A stretch of DNA of 64,000 nucleotides from Halicephalobus mephisto (Eukaryota > Nematoda > Chromadorea > Rhabditida > Panagrolaimidae). The stretch is from positions 310,001 through 374,000 of the forward strand of contig SWDT01000092.1 of NCBI GenBank assembly GCA_009193035.1, read 5' to 3'. This document shows, one piece after another, positions 13,243 through 27,325 of the stretch. How positions within the stretch are numbered: position 1 is the first letter of the stretch; every line of letters starts with the position of its first letter. The position numbers and the translations under genes were made by a program. The notes beneath the pieces are model-generated. The model had not been told where the DNA came from and did not search any database. It saw only the letters and a list, made by a program, of their open reading frames with translations.

Positions 13243-14368
13243 ATGGATGACTCCGATTTGAAAAAACCTAGCCAACGAAGTTTGAAACCAGTGGCTTTCG
13301 CAGCGACTGTTTTCAGTACTGTAGCTATCACCTCTTGCTTGATTATTTTCCCGCTGATTCTCCATTACATTCAAACTTTGGAATCTAATGTTCAACTGGA
13401 TTTGGATTTCTGCAAATCTAGAGCTAGGGATATGTGGAAGGAGATGCTGGAAATCAAGACTGGAGGGAGGAAGGACGCTGCCAGACTCGCGAGGATCATC
13501 CTGACTCAAAGAAGACTTGAAAAACGTGACACTATCGCTGATTTCTGGAACAGAAGACTCCATGATTTCCAATTGAGGGATGACCCTGTCGACAGATACG
13601 GTGGAGGAGTCAAATCTGGAGGTTATGGCAGCCAGACTTATGAAACCCCGAAGCCAAAAACGGACTATGAAGTTAAACAAGCAGATCCTTACGGTGGAAA
13701 GCCCGACGAATTTGTTGAAACTCCTTCTGTTGGATGTAAATTTCTGTAAAATTATAGTTTTGGTTATTCTTCAAATTTCAGGTTGTTCTTGCCAACGAGG
13801 TCCTCCGGGACCACCAGGACCCCCTGGAAGAGATGGTATCGATGGAATTGACGGAGAACCTGGAGCTCTCGGACCCCAAGGACCTCCTGCTCCTCCAGGA
13901 CCTGACCCAGAGTCACTCTTTCCTCCACAGTGTCCCTGTGAAGCTCCAATCGGAGAACCCGGACCGAAAGGAACTCCTGGACAAGATGGACCCCCAGGAC
14001 CTCCTGGAGAACCCGGAATCGACGGGAAACCCGGAGATCAAGGACCTCGAGGACCCCCTGGATTACCTGGATCACAAGGAAACCCCGGACGTCCCGGACC
14101 TCCAGGAGAACCCGGAACTTACAAAACAGAAACAGGACCTCCCGGGAGACCTGGGCGTCCTGGCCGTCAAGGACCTCCTGGACCAGTCGGTCAAACCGGA
14201 AAGCCTGGTCCAGATGGAGCTCCTGGGAAGCCGGGCCCACCAGGACCCCCTGGAGCTCCTGGACAACAAGGGAAATCGGGATCTCCTGGAGCCCCTGGTC
14301 CTGCTGGAGAATCTGGAGCTCCCGGAGAATGCTCATGTCCTACTCCCAGACTTGCTCCTGGTTATTGA
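13243..14368 (+). CDS. Cuticle collagen
   Basis: Structural protein of the exoskeleton, secreted by hypodermis. Exons 13243-13735 and 13782-14368 give about 359 residues. The N-terminal domain has a membrane/signal segment ([20 protein letters not shown]) and helix typical of nematode cuticle collagens, a basic processing site (TQRRLEKR, residues about 88-95), then Gly-X-Y blocks interrupted near [19 protein letters not shown], with Cys pairs flanking the triple-helical regions (CSCQ, CPC, CSCP) for interchain bonds. The single intron falls just before the first Cys pair. The long minus frame over 13764-14336 is only a shadow of the Gly-Pro repeats. The specific col/rol/bli orthologue cannot be named. 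Confidence 0.95.
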
Positions 14369-14573
14369 GCGTAATTGCTGGTTCTATTACTGTTCGTGGA
14401 TATCAAAATAAATCCATAGATAAGTTTATCTCTCTATAGGCAGCTCTAATGTCATGGACATAGGATAACTTTCAATCTGAAGCTATTTCTTTTTTCTACT
14501 TTAAAATCTAGTTAAAAAACTTTCGGAATGTCTAATATCGATTACTGTTTGGACGGAATGTATACATGTAGAA

Positions 14574-17500
14574 TCATTCAGAACCGAGTAAGCTTTCACG
14601 GGAACCGGCGACTGATTTTGCACTATCTATTTCTGATTCTTCTTTTTCATCTCCCAAGTCAACATCACTGCTGCCATCAGCAGCTTCTTGAATCTCCATA
14701 AGAGCAGTTACAGAATCACCAAGATCAACTAAATTCAATACTTCTGGACCGTCTTCCTCGACGATGCTGTTCATCTTTTTCATATTTTCTCGATTTTCCT
14801 GAAATAAAAAATTATCAAATTAACAAAAATAATACTTACTTGACTAGGACTCACAGCAGAACTGTCGACATTGATCACGGGCATTGGAGGACGACTGATG
14901 GAATTAGCTCTGGATGGGTGCATTGAATTCTTCCTTTGAAGGAATGGTTGTGGTTTCCATTTCCGAAGAGTCTCGATCAACATTTTAATCAAAGTCCAAT
15001 CACCGAGAGGAATGTTTAATTGACGTTGAAGCTCATTCATATCACAAGATTGGAGAACAAGGCCATTCAAGTTCAACAACATGAACAATGGAAGGATCTG
15101 GTCATTCAGCCTCTGTTGTGGGATATTCAGTTTGGAAATAAGGGTCACGATTTCGTCAATTGCCATCTTCACTAGGGGTTTTGTGAGAGTGTTCCAGATG
15201 GAGATATCATCAAAGAGGAATTCAGCAGCTCCTAGGGGTTGCATCGGTCCGAAATCCGTTTCATCAATTCCAAGAAGACCTTCTGCTTCCTTCTTCTGAT
15301 CTTTGATGAGTTTTCTCAAGTAAGGATCAAGGTTGGAAGTACAAGCGACCCATTGTTTCATCTGTCCGACTGTTAATTGTTCTGCTTTTGAATTCATTCT
15401 TCTCAAAAATTGTTCAAATTCCCTCGGATTCCGGTCCAGTTGGATGAGAACATTCTTCCGACGGAACTGATTTTTGACTGTATGATAGAGTTCTCCAATC
15501 GTTGTCTGCTCATCCGTAATCTCTTGAGCCTTCTCGATCAGCCAACACATCCTATAAGGCCACTGTTCGATCAAGGCGATCCAATAGTAGAGGAAACCCC
15601 AGTTGAACTCCACTTCGAAGGTCCTCAGAAGACGACCAGTCAAGGCCATCGAGTTGACGATTCTCCTTACAGTCCTTGGATTCATATTAGCGAAATCCCC
15701 TTCAGTTGGGGCGAATCCAGAAGTGACCATTGCTCCTTCCTTGTTGGTGACATCTCTGAGGGAGATTCTAGATTCCTTGAAGGTATCAGATCTCCCGAAG
15801 GCTCTTTCCTTCCATTCTGAAACACTTTCGCATCTCTTCCTCAAATTGGACTGAAGCTGCTTGATAGCCGCATGATGGAGGAAAAACGGCATGTTAATAT
15901 TATTTTTCATATATTCATGTCCAGTGATTTCGTTAGATGACAAGGCTCCTCTGACGTTGTGGTTGATAGCATTGATGATGATATGTGGATCAACTGCGAG
16001 AATAACGATAAACGGCAAGTCTTGTCTGCTAGCAAAGAATAAAATAAGAGAATCAAAAATCTGGATCATCTTGTTTTGTTCACATCCATCTAATCCATCA
16101 ACCATGATAACTAATCTGGTCTGACTGTTCGTGAAGGCATCTAGAGTATGGACAACGGACACTATGTGATCAACTTCTTTTTGAAGTTTCTGAATCATCC
16201 GTTCAAAAGGCATAGCGTGGACGCTTCTGGCAATTTTTTTGACTCTTCTAACAGGGGCATCTAAGAAGATCCGAGAAAAAACAACATACAATGGGAAAAC
16301 AGAGGAAACAATACAAATCGTAAAACTACAAATAGAGGCGACTAAGTAACTAGGGTTAAAGTAGAGTTTCGATTCAGAGTCAAAGTGAGAAATGAGCATA
16401 ATAACACCGACGGAGAATGAAAGAATCATGACTACGATGTAGACGACAATGGGAATACCAGCCAAGGTTCGGTACCGGGAATCACGATAAGGCGAATTCG
16501 AGGCTTTGAAGGCAGAGCACAATCTCACAGCCAAAACACCGTAATGGGATTCGGCTGCTTCGTAGAGGCTTTGAACGATACTTGTTAAGGCATGTTCTCC
16601 TCCAATGAAGGACAGTCTATGGTCATCGGCGAAGAGAAAACTGACGGGGGAGACTATCAAGTCTTTATCTGTTCGAACTGGAGGATTCACTGTCAAGACA
16701 GATAGCACCAATTTGAGTCTGACTAAGTTTCTAGCAATGAGTCGAGCAGTTGCAATGGTATTAGCCCAGAGTTTTACTTCGCTGCCGTAGTAGATGAATA
16801 AGTAGACGGCGATAATCAGAATAAAGGCCACCAATCCAATAATACATGGGTAGATAATGTTGTAAACTGGAGAGAATGAAGCGACGATTCCAGAGAAGAA
16901 TAAAGTCGCCAGGAAACATACGAGAAAAGTCCCACCGAAGAAGCCCCAGGACCAGTAGAGCTCAGTTCCATCGAGCCAGGACCGTGAAAAACTTCTCATC
17001 GAATCCCGGATCTTAGGGAGAAGTAAGGACTTTCCAGATCCCCATTTCGCGAAGAGACCAATCATCAAGGGCAAAGTCAGATTAGGTTCGCAAACGATAT
17101 CGGCCAGGACATCACTGTAGGCGTCGTATCCGAGCATGTTCTTGATGTCGACATCGGATCCAATTGGTCCAAAGATTGAAGGCAAAATAGGGTTGGGGTT
17201 GTGTTGGTCGATGGAATAGGGTGTCTCCCCAAACTTGTTTGGACGGTAGAGGAGCTTTGAATCACTGGGGTTCACCAGCAGGACTTGAGTCAGTCTAGTC
17301 GAACGAGCCCGGAGAGCCAGATGGAGAGGGTTATCACCGTTATTGTCCGTAGCTCCAATCTTCGCTCCGTGAGTAACAAGAAGTTGGCAAAGTGCTACAT
17401 CTCGATTCTTCACAGCTCGAAGAAGAGCAGTTTCTCCTTCTTTGTTCTTCAGCTCCAGATTCGGTTTCCGTTCAAGGATAGCCAGGACAATATCCATATA

Positions 17501-18496
17501 AGATTTATCAATCGCTAGGTGAAGTGGGGTTCGGCTCTCAGAATCTCTGGCGTTGACATCAGCGTATTTATCCAATAACATCTTCACAATCGTCAGATTT
17601 CCACTTCGAACAGCACTGGCAAGAATGGAGTTCCCAAATCGGTCGACCAAATTCACAAATGCACCAGCATGAATCAAATCCTGGGCTATTTCGACATAGC
17701 CTTCCCGACAAGCAATCGCAAGGGCAGAGAGTCCGTTGTAATCACACACGTTCACATTAGGTTCCCTTGAAAGAAGAGACTCTACGACTTTGATATAATT
17801 CCCTCGAGTGGCTAGCATCAGTGCAGTGGAAGAATACATCCCGACAGCATCTAACTCACATCCGGCATTCAACAAATCCTCCACAATGTGGAGATACCCT
17901 TTCCTAGCCGCCCATATCAGAGCAGTACTTCCGAACTTGTCGCATGCATTAACGTGAACGTCGATCTCCAACAGCTTCTTGACAATATCACCGAATCCTC
18001 GTCCAGCAGCGACGATCAATGGAGTCATTCCGTCTTCTTCACCGACGACATTCGCATGGGCTTTCTTTTCTATAAGAAGTTCGACAACCGCAAGGCGGTC
18101 CTTATATGTGGCCCACAGAAGAGGTGTCCATCCCATCAGATCTGGTTGATCCACAGCAGCCCCAGCGTCCAGAAGCATTCTGCAGATGTCGACATATCCT
18201 TCCTTGGCCGCGTTCAAGAGAGCACTCCATCCATCGTTGTCTGTTTCTTCAACATCGGTTTCTGGAAGCATCCGCTGGACGAAATCCTTGTGCCCAACTC
18301 GACAGGCTGTGATTAGAAACGTTTCCCCAGTGCTGTTCCGCATAGTAGACGCCTTCTTACTGGAAAGTCGGTCCAAAAATGAGATCGAACCCGTTTCTAA
18401 CTGAGCAAAGCACTCTTCAACCTGTGCTTGAGTCAGTTCCTCATTTTCAAGCAGCCCTAACCCGATCGAACTGTCTACTTCTTGTAGAGGAAGCAT
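14574..18496 (-). CDS. kdin-1: Kidins220/ARMS: ankyrin-repeat, KAP P-loop NTPase membrane scaffold
   Basis: Membrane scaffold that couples neurotrophin and ephrin-type receptors to signalling in animals. Exons 18496-14840 and 14798-14574 give about 1293 residues. Residues about 50-430 hold roughly eleven ankyrin repeats. A KAP NTPase domain follows with Walker A (GLFAKWGSGKSLL), hydrophobic segments (GGTFLVCFLATLFFSGIVAS, PCIIGLVAFILIIAVYLFIY and two more near FSVGVIMLIS and ICSFTICIVSSVF) and Walker B (LVIMVDGLDGCEQ). The tail is acidic and Ser-rich and ends in LLGSE, without an obvious PDZ-binding end. Almost the whole protein sits in one 3.66-kb exon, unusual beside neighbours with introns every few hundred bases. 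An acceptor TTTTTAG lies 9 nt before the ATG. Sharing the 250-bp upstream interval with the proposed TBCK first exon suggests a bidirectional promoter. Confidence 0.95.
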
Positions 18497-18746
18497 GATG
18501 CCACCTAAAAACAGTGTTTCATACAGTTACGACATATAGAAACAAATAATAAAGCAGCACGAATTATCAATAAGCAAGTCAGCTTTCGGTCGAGAAAGAC
18601 TAATCCGGGAGCATTGGCCAAATGTGCCTAACGTCAAAGTGCTTTTGTTAAGGATTTCAAGTGTCCATTTGTACCTTAGATTCCGTTTCTCATGTAACTA
18701 ACTTTTATTACGATTTATTTTTATTTCTAACCATATTACAAGGATA
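18497..18746. promoter_or_regulatory. Divergent promoter interval (Kidins220 / TBCK)
   Basis: 250 bp between the Kidins220 start (minus) and the proposed TBCK first exon (plus). No motif recognised; inferred from gene orientation only. Confidence 0.35.
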
Positions 18747-21700
18747 ATGCCGCCATCATTGAAATCAGTTCGATTATCCTATCAAGGCTCCTTCAAGATG
18801 TCCTTGGACGATGATGCACAGTCGGTAGGTTATTCTTGTCGGATTTAATTTCTGTCTGTCAAACTCAGCTTAATTGGAAAGTTTCCACGATTTTCATGTA
18901 ACCCGTTAGATTCGAAAGTAAATTCATACGTTAATTCGACCTGAAGTGAGATTTAGAGCTGTATATATGGTACTCTGACTTACGTCTCGAATACTAAAGT
19001 CAGTGGGTAGAATCATCAAGACTTGGCTTATCGTCGGTGTAGGATGGAGTGGATGAAATCCTGCTATTGACGTCGTTGAAGTTGGGAGTAATTTGGAGTT
19101 CACATTCTGAATTTGATAAATTTCCAATCAATTTTATAAAATTAACCTCTTTTACCTTCGTTAATGACGTCATTTTTAGCTTTATATGAGTTGCTGGATG
19201 TGGGTTATTCATGGATATAACACTTACAAAGTATCTGATATATTGATTTTTCGCATTTGAGTATTTAGCTGGATACAGGATCCCCTTAGCGAGTTCCACA
19301 TTCATGAATACACAGGTTATTTCATTTGCTAAAATAGTTGATTCTTTGTAATTTTTTATATCTCTTCGACTTACAGATAGTTAAATCAGCTACTGATTTA
19401 GGAGTGTCTTCTAACGGGAAAACGTCTGCATTGAGAGTTATAGGATTTATGAAGTTTTTCCCGAGGTGAATAGAATCGAGTTCATCAAGTATTGATCTGG
19501 AGTTATTTTGCGGAGTTGATTCTGAAGTATTGTTGATATTTATCCCATCGATGGTTGTTGGTTCTTTATATTGCTTCCTCTGGATGGCTGGGGATAGGAT
19601 ACTAAGAAGATCAACATCGTCATGGTTCTGAGGACTAGCACTTCCAATATTGAGGTTAACGTTATCACCATTTTTCACCTTCAGGTTGTGCGTTTGAGTG
19701 GATCCTAGTTTCGCAACACTCTCATTATAGAGTTGAAGAGCCTTGTTGATGGAGTCATTCAATGAGAGGATATCTGCCAATACCTCATCTTGTGTTTCTG
19801 CGGCTTCAGAAGCATATTTGAACAACGTAGGTCTTGTCGTGAGTAGCCATTGCTGCATCTCGTTAATCAACGTAAGGTCATCAGGACTGTATTCAGGATT
19901 GGACATAAAAAGGTCGTTGATATCTGTGCTGGATTTGGTGAGCATTTCCTGCAGTAGCTGGGCGTAGTTTTTTGCTGTATCCAGCATTTGTTTACGTTCC
20001 ATTGATTTTAGCATTTTCTGTTCATCCTGGAATTTATTTGTTATGATATATCAGTTTACATCCAGCTCTTACCGATCGAACCATACTTTTGATCAAACGA
20101 TTGGCTGCTTGAAGGTCTTCTGGATTTTTGCTTTTCAACAATTCGTCCAGAAGTTGCGATTTTTCTTCGTCCTCAAATGAAGCTAGTCGAGGTGGGGTTT
20201 TTGGGATTTGAGGAACATCCACTTCTAGTACCGGGTCCGACTCGATGACACATTGGTCTTTAAGCATGTTGTAGACTTGCTGAAGTTTTTCAACGTGTTT
20301 CATCGATTGTTTCCAGGAGAACAGGAGTTGAATGGCTCTTTCTTTAACTTCAGACGACGTTTCGACTCCCTGATATTTAGGGGAGAGTAGTCTGATGAAT
20401 TGGTTTAGGAATTTATATTTCCCAATCTCGTTGATTACTCTCGAACCACATTTCCGGACACAGATATCCATGAGCTAAAGTCAGAGTTTATCTCCGATAT
20501 AAAATTATCACTTACATTTAGGGTATTCAAAGCTTCTGCTTGGTCTGGACTAAGTAATCTGTAAGATAGAACTTTCATCGTGATATATGGACCTTCGTAC
20601 TCGTTGACGATCCTACTGCATAGCTCATCTGTGAATTCTTTTCTATCTTTGTCTTCCGTAAATGGGTCGACTGCTCTTGCTGAAACCTACAATGAAATAA
20701 GGATAAAGTAATATTCCTACCGATAAGGTACTCTATTGGCTTGTTAGACATAACTTTTCTCAATTACCAGTTTAGCTTAGACTCGTTTTAAAATTACTTT
20801 CAATTGGAACAAATAGTTCTGTTAGGAATTACCAAAGTTGAGATGTGTTGGATTTGTAGAAGCAAAAGGACCGCTAGCTATCCTGTTCCTATGCAAAGTG
20901 CATCCTGCCTGAGGCGTCAATAGCTGTGCCACGGCATCATGCCCGGTTGAAAGATGACGGACACACGATTTCACTTCCATGAAAATTTAGCATGAAGCGA
21001 AGTATTCTAATTTAAATAGCTTTTTAGATTCGTATGAAGACCAAATATGCGGGTGGATTTTCGACTGTTGTTTTTGATATTGATTCCACTTCTGATGCAT
21101 CAGTTGATTACCATGGCCGATTCTTGAAGTTAAAGTCATTGGATTCTCCTTATTTGGCGCAGTACGTTGAATTCACTAGGCTGGCATGTGGTTTGTTGGA
21201 TTAAGTTTCGTTTAAAAATTCATGAAAGTTTTTCAGATCCTTACAAAGTTGCACTGACTTGTGAACATCCAAAAGGCACTCCTCTTTCTTTGGTCTTTGC
21301 CGAGCTCACAGCTGATCAGAAGAGGGAAATTGGATTTCATCTCCTTTCTGCTATTAATTTTCTTCATAAATCTGGAGTTACAGTTGGTTATTTGTCACCG
21401 CAAAATGTGATTGTGGACAGAAATGAGAGATCCTGTGTAAGTTTTATTTTCATTAACGGCGGAAATTAATTGATTTCAGTTCATCAGACTCGTTCATTAC
21501 GGTACTTTATATCTTCTTGGAGGAACGGCATTTACGAATATTTTCAACATTTTTACATTGACTCCAGAGAATATTATGAACTTGCCCGCAACTGGACAGC
21601 AAAAAGACCTTTTTGCTTTGGGAATTCTATTACGATCAATTCAAATGGGATTTGACCTTCATGTTGACTACAGTCTAAGTAGATATTGTCAGACCATCTC

Positions 21701-23525
21701 TAGCACTCTACTAGAAGCCCCGAATCCGTGGGACGAATTCACTCTGGGTGATTATTTGAATATTCTATTCCCACCGAACTTGATTTATGGACAATCTATT
21801 GTTCCTGAAATGGAACCAACTCTTGAAAAAGTTATTAGATCTCTATTAATGTTGGATCCAGTGAGAAGATCAGATGCAGGATCTTTGATTTCTCTTTTTG
21901 ACCGGAAACCTTTTGTTCCTCCTGTAAGTGAAGAGTTTTCTCCAGAAATTCAACTCCATCTTTGGAAACTTTGCGGGAAATCCATCGAAAGGAATTTGCT
22001 CGATTCTAAGTTCATTTACGTTTCGGCTTCTTTAGTGATGATGACTCATGGGTTTGTTTAGAAGTGGTTATAATATGTAATAGGTTCATTCGGTTTAGGC
22101 ACATTTCTCGGTATTTGAAACACCATGGAATTGATCAAACTCATGCAAAGAAGGATTACAGGATCTTTGTTCAGCCAGATAAGAACTTCCATAATTCGAA
22201 GAATGAAGCCCGAGAGTACCTTGCTCAAAGAAACATGAGTCGATATCGTTCGGGATGGTCGGGAATGGATCAAATTCAGAAAGACGCTATATCCTCGAAT
22301 CGTTTCTTGAGATTTGTGGCACTCTATGATGATAAAATGAAAGCTAAGAAGCTCCTCAGATCTGATATCCCCAATTCTGTCAGATGTCTTCTTTGGTCTC
22401 AGAAGTTAACGATGAAGAATACAGCCTCCTATCTTTTCAACGTATGTAATAATCCATTGGCAACTTCCTGTAAACATCAATTAAGTCTGGATCTTCCCCG
22501 ATGTCATCAGTATGATGAAGCAATGACTCTCCCTAGTGTTCAAGCGAAAATAACGTTGATTATTGAGAAGATCCTAGCTATTAATCCTGAGTTCTCTGCA
22601 TATTGGCAAGGACTTGATTCGTTGGTTGCTCCATTTGCTCTTCTTTATGCGAACGATATTGAAACAGGGTTTGCTGCAGCTTTTCAATTGGTGGACAAAT
22701 TCACTCCAGATTACTTTACTCGACATAGTAGTCATTCCTTGGAAGAATCCTTGAAACTCTTTGCAAAACTCATTTGCTTTCATCACAGCACTCTTGCCAA
22801 CTTCTTGAAGGAAAACGGGTTGTCCCCGAGCACCTTTGCTGTGCCGTGGCTATTGACATGTTATGCCCATGTCTTCCCGTTTACGAAACTCTTCAGTATC
22901 TTTGATGAAATGTTACATCGGGCTTCCTTCTATCCTCTCTGTATTGGATTAGCGATCCTTGAGCTATCTGCAACAGAATTGATGGATACTCTTCGTGGTG
23001 ATGAGGCTTTCAAAGTATTAGGGAATGTATCAGGTAAATTAATTTTCATATCATTTACTTTGATTCTTGTATTTAGATTTGGATATTTCTACACTATTAG
23101 AGACATCTGACAGAATTTACGAATCTATTCCTTGCTCCTGTTTCTATAGAGAACATGCATGTAAACATTGGGAAATGTCAGAATTCAAAGTACAATATTC
23201 TCCTGAGGAATCTGAACACCTTCTTGTTCCTAAAATAGCTCCAGGTGATTATTATTCGTATTTTGCAACGAACAATGCCTTGCTGGTGGTATGTGGAGGG
23301 ACTTCTGTCGATCCTAGGATCATCGTCGTTGTCGGAACAACGTTTTCTGAAATGGATGAAAGACGATTGAAACAAGCGAATATTGATGGGAAATTGATAG
23401 GCGTAGTAGGTGACGATGCAATTCAGGTGATTACAACAGCCAATGTCCTTACTGAGCAATCCATCAACAAAGTCTGTGTCGTGGATTCCACTTGGGTTTT
23501 TTTCCAATTTACTTACGATCTTTAA
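18747..23525 (+). CDS. tbck-1: TBCK: pseudokinase + TBC Rab-GAP + rhodanese-like protein
   Basis: In animals TBCK is a subunit of the endosomal FERRY complex and affects mTOR and lysosome function. Core exons: 21028-21190, 21237-21436, 21480-22051, 22099-23033, 23077-23525. A pseudokinase region comes first (GYLSPQNVIVDR in place of the HRD loop, no DFG), then a TBC domain with DIPNSVRCLLWSQ, DLPRCHQYDEAM, YWQGLDSLVAPFALLY and AVPWLLTCYAHVFP, and a rhodanese-like C-terminus lacking an obvious active Cys. An AG at 21026-21027 lies 6 nt before an ATG (21034), so spliced-leader addition could start the mRNA there. Alternatively an exon 18747-18824 (26 codons, donor GTAGGT) joins 21028 in frame, making a 2.2-kb intron that contains the opposite-strand GGA gene. 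Core identity is firm; the first exon is a proposal. Confidence 0.9.
18845..20751 (-). CDS. GGA clathrin adaptor (VHS-GAT-GAE)
   Basis: Arf-dependent monomeric adaptor for trans-Golgi to endosome sorting. Seven exons join in phase: 20751-20721, 20679-20516, 20474-20073, 20026-19375, 19328-19156, 19106-18984, 18940-18845 (about 546 residues). The VHS domain opens with IARAVDPFTEDKDRKEFTDE and contains CVRKCGSRVINEIGKYKFLN and LRLLSPKYQG-like sequence (RLLSPKYQGVETSSEVKE). The GAT domain covers roughly residues 170-330 (DELLKSKNPEDLQAANRLIK; LINEMQQWL). A hinge with DDVDLLSIL resembles a clathrin or adaptor-binding box. The GAE ear is at the C-terminus (VSVISMNNPHPATHIKLKMT, PLHPTPTISQVLMILP). 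In frame-based tracks the ear is broken over several exons. It may lie wholly within an intron of TBCK on the opposite strand. Confidence 0.9.
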
Positions 23526-23692
23526 TATCATAATATCGCAAGGAATAATGCTTAATATATTAACTCCATAATACTTTTACGTGTACTTGTTAAAATCGCT
23601 CAAAATGTTAAAAGTTATTAGAAATAAATGTTATAAAATTATGTAAAACATAATACTTCATTTTCGAGAGGCTGAATAGTTTATGAAATGGT

Positions 23693-23854
23693 CTATTTAT
23701 TATGTTGTGGCAGCTGGAAATTTTCTCGCATCACTTGACTCCTAGCTTTCATCTCCTTGCATGGAATGTATCGATCGATCATCACGAGAAGGACAGTCAT
23801 TCCTTCCAGAAAGAAGGCTCTTATCATAAATTGGCTTTTTAGCTTTGGCGACAT
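23693..23854 (-). CDS. Putative 53-residue single-pass membrane microprotein
   Basis: An ATG at 23854 opens a 54-codon frame ending at 23693. The product starts MSPKLKSQFMIRAFFLEGMT, continues with a hydrophobic stretch (GMTVLLVMIDRYI) and ends in a basic, polar tail (KEMKARSQVMRENFQLPQHNK). One membrane helix with basic flanks resembles small mitochondrial or ER assembly factors in general shape, but I do not recognise a family. It lies alone on the minus strand between TBCK and the CHP gene, which both run the other way. A chance frame of this size is possible, so confidence is modest. Confidence 0.4.
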   Translation of the reverse strand: MSPKLKSQFMIRAFFLEGMTVLLVMIDRYIPCKEMKARSQVMRENFQLPQHNK

Positions 23855-23940
23855 TCTTCTTCGTTTCGGCTTTTAGTTTTAGTTCTAATTCCGGTTAATT
23901 GGATCCGTAATGTAGATTCTGATAAAAAAACAATTTTAGG

Positions 23941-24713
23941 ATGGGATCAGGGCTAAGTACCCAAAATGACATGGTCGAGAGACTCAGCAATGAGAGCGGA
24001 TGTGAGTTAATTTAAGTTTAAAATTGAAATAATTAATTATTTATTTTCCAGTGAGTAAAAAGTCGATAAGAATGCTTCATGACAGATTCATCTCTTTGGC
24101 CAGACATAAGGATGTGGTTCTTAATGAACCATTCATGACCGAAAGTGACTTCGAAGCCATCCCTGAACTAGCCAAGAATCCACTCGGTCCGAGACTCATT
24201 GAAGCCTTCTTTGCTGTTGCTGAGTAAATTTTTAATTAAATTCGCGAAATTATTTTCTTTTATTTTCAGTGCTGAAGAACATAGAGTCTATTTCCGAGAT
24301 TTCGTCAGAGTATTGTCTCACTTCCGGCCAATCGACAAAAATAACCCTCATCCATGGAACTCCCGTGAAGCAAAATTGAGATGTAAGAAAATTCTAACGT
24401 CGGACATTGGGTCTAATTAACGGTTTCAGTCGCCTTTACGATGTATGACTTGAACAAGAGCGGGACAATCACGAAAGACGAATTCACTGAAATTCTCAAG
24501 GTGAGTGCAAAGTAGAATAATCAAAGATCATTCTACTTCTTGTAGAAAATGATTGGCGACAACGTGAGCGAGCAAAAAGTCGACAGTATTGCTGAGAGAA
24601 CCATGCGTGAAACAGATGGTGATGCAGACGGCTCCATCACGTTCCAAGAATTCTGTAAAGCCATGGAGAGGACAGATATCGAGCAAAAAATGTCTTTCCG
24701 CTTCCTCACTTAA
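23941..24713 (+). CDS. Calcineurin B homologous protein (CHP, EF-hand)
   Basis: N-myristoylated Ca2+-binding regulator of Na+/H+ exchangers. Exons 23941-24001, 24052-24223, 24270-24382, 24430-24500 and 24546-24713 give about 194 residues. The start MGSGLSTQ fits an N-myristoylation site. Family landmarks include IPELAKNPLGPRLIEAFF, FRDFVRVLSHFRPI and the C-terminus VEQ-like IEQKMSFRFLT. EF-hands 3 (DLNKSGTITKDE) and 4 (DGDADGSITFQE) keep Ca2+ ligands; the first two hands are degenerate, as usual for CHP. The C. elegans member of this family (PBO-1) acts in proton signalling in the gut; orthology to it is likely but not proven here. Confidence 0.92.
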
Positions 24714-27231
<2,518 letters not shown>

Positions 27232-27325
27232 TCCACTGGTCGTTGTAAAGAACATTTAACGAGTAATCATGTAATCAGTAAAAAATGCTAAAACTTTATC
27301 AGCTCAAAGTAGTCTAAATAGTAAA

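Noticed and set aside
13764..14336. Long minus-strand open frame
   Set aside because: Shadow of the collagen Gly-X-Y repeats; its Leu/Gln/Val pattern is the complement of Gly-Pro codons.
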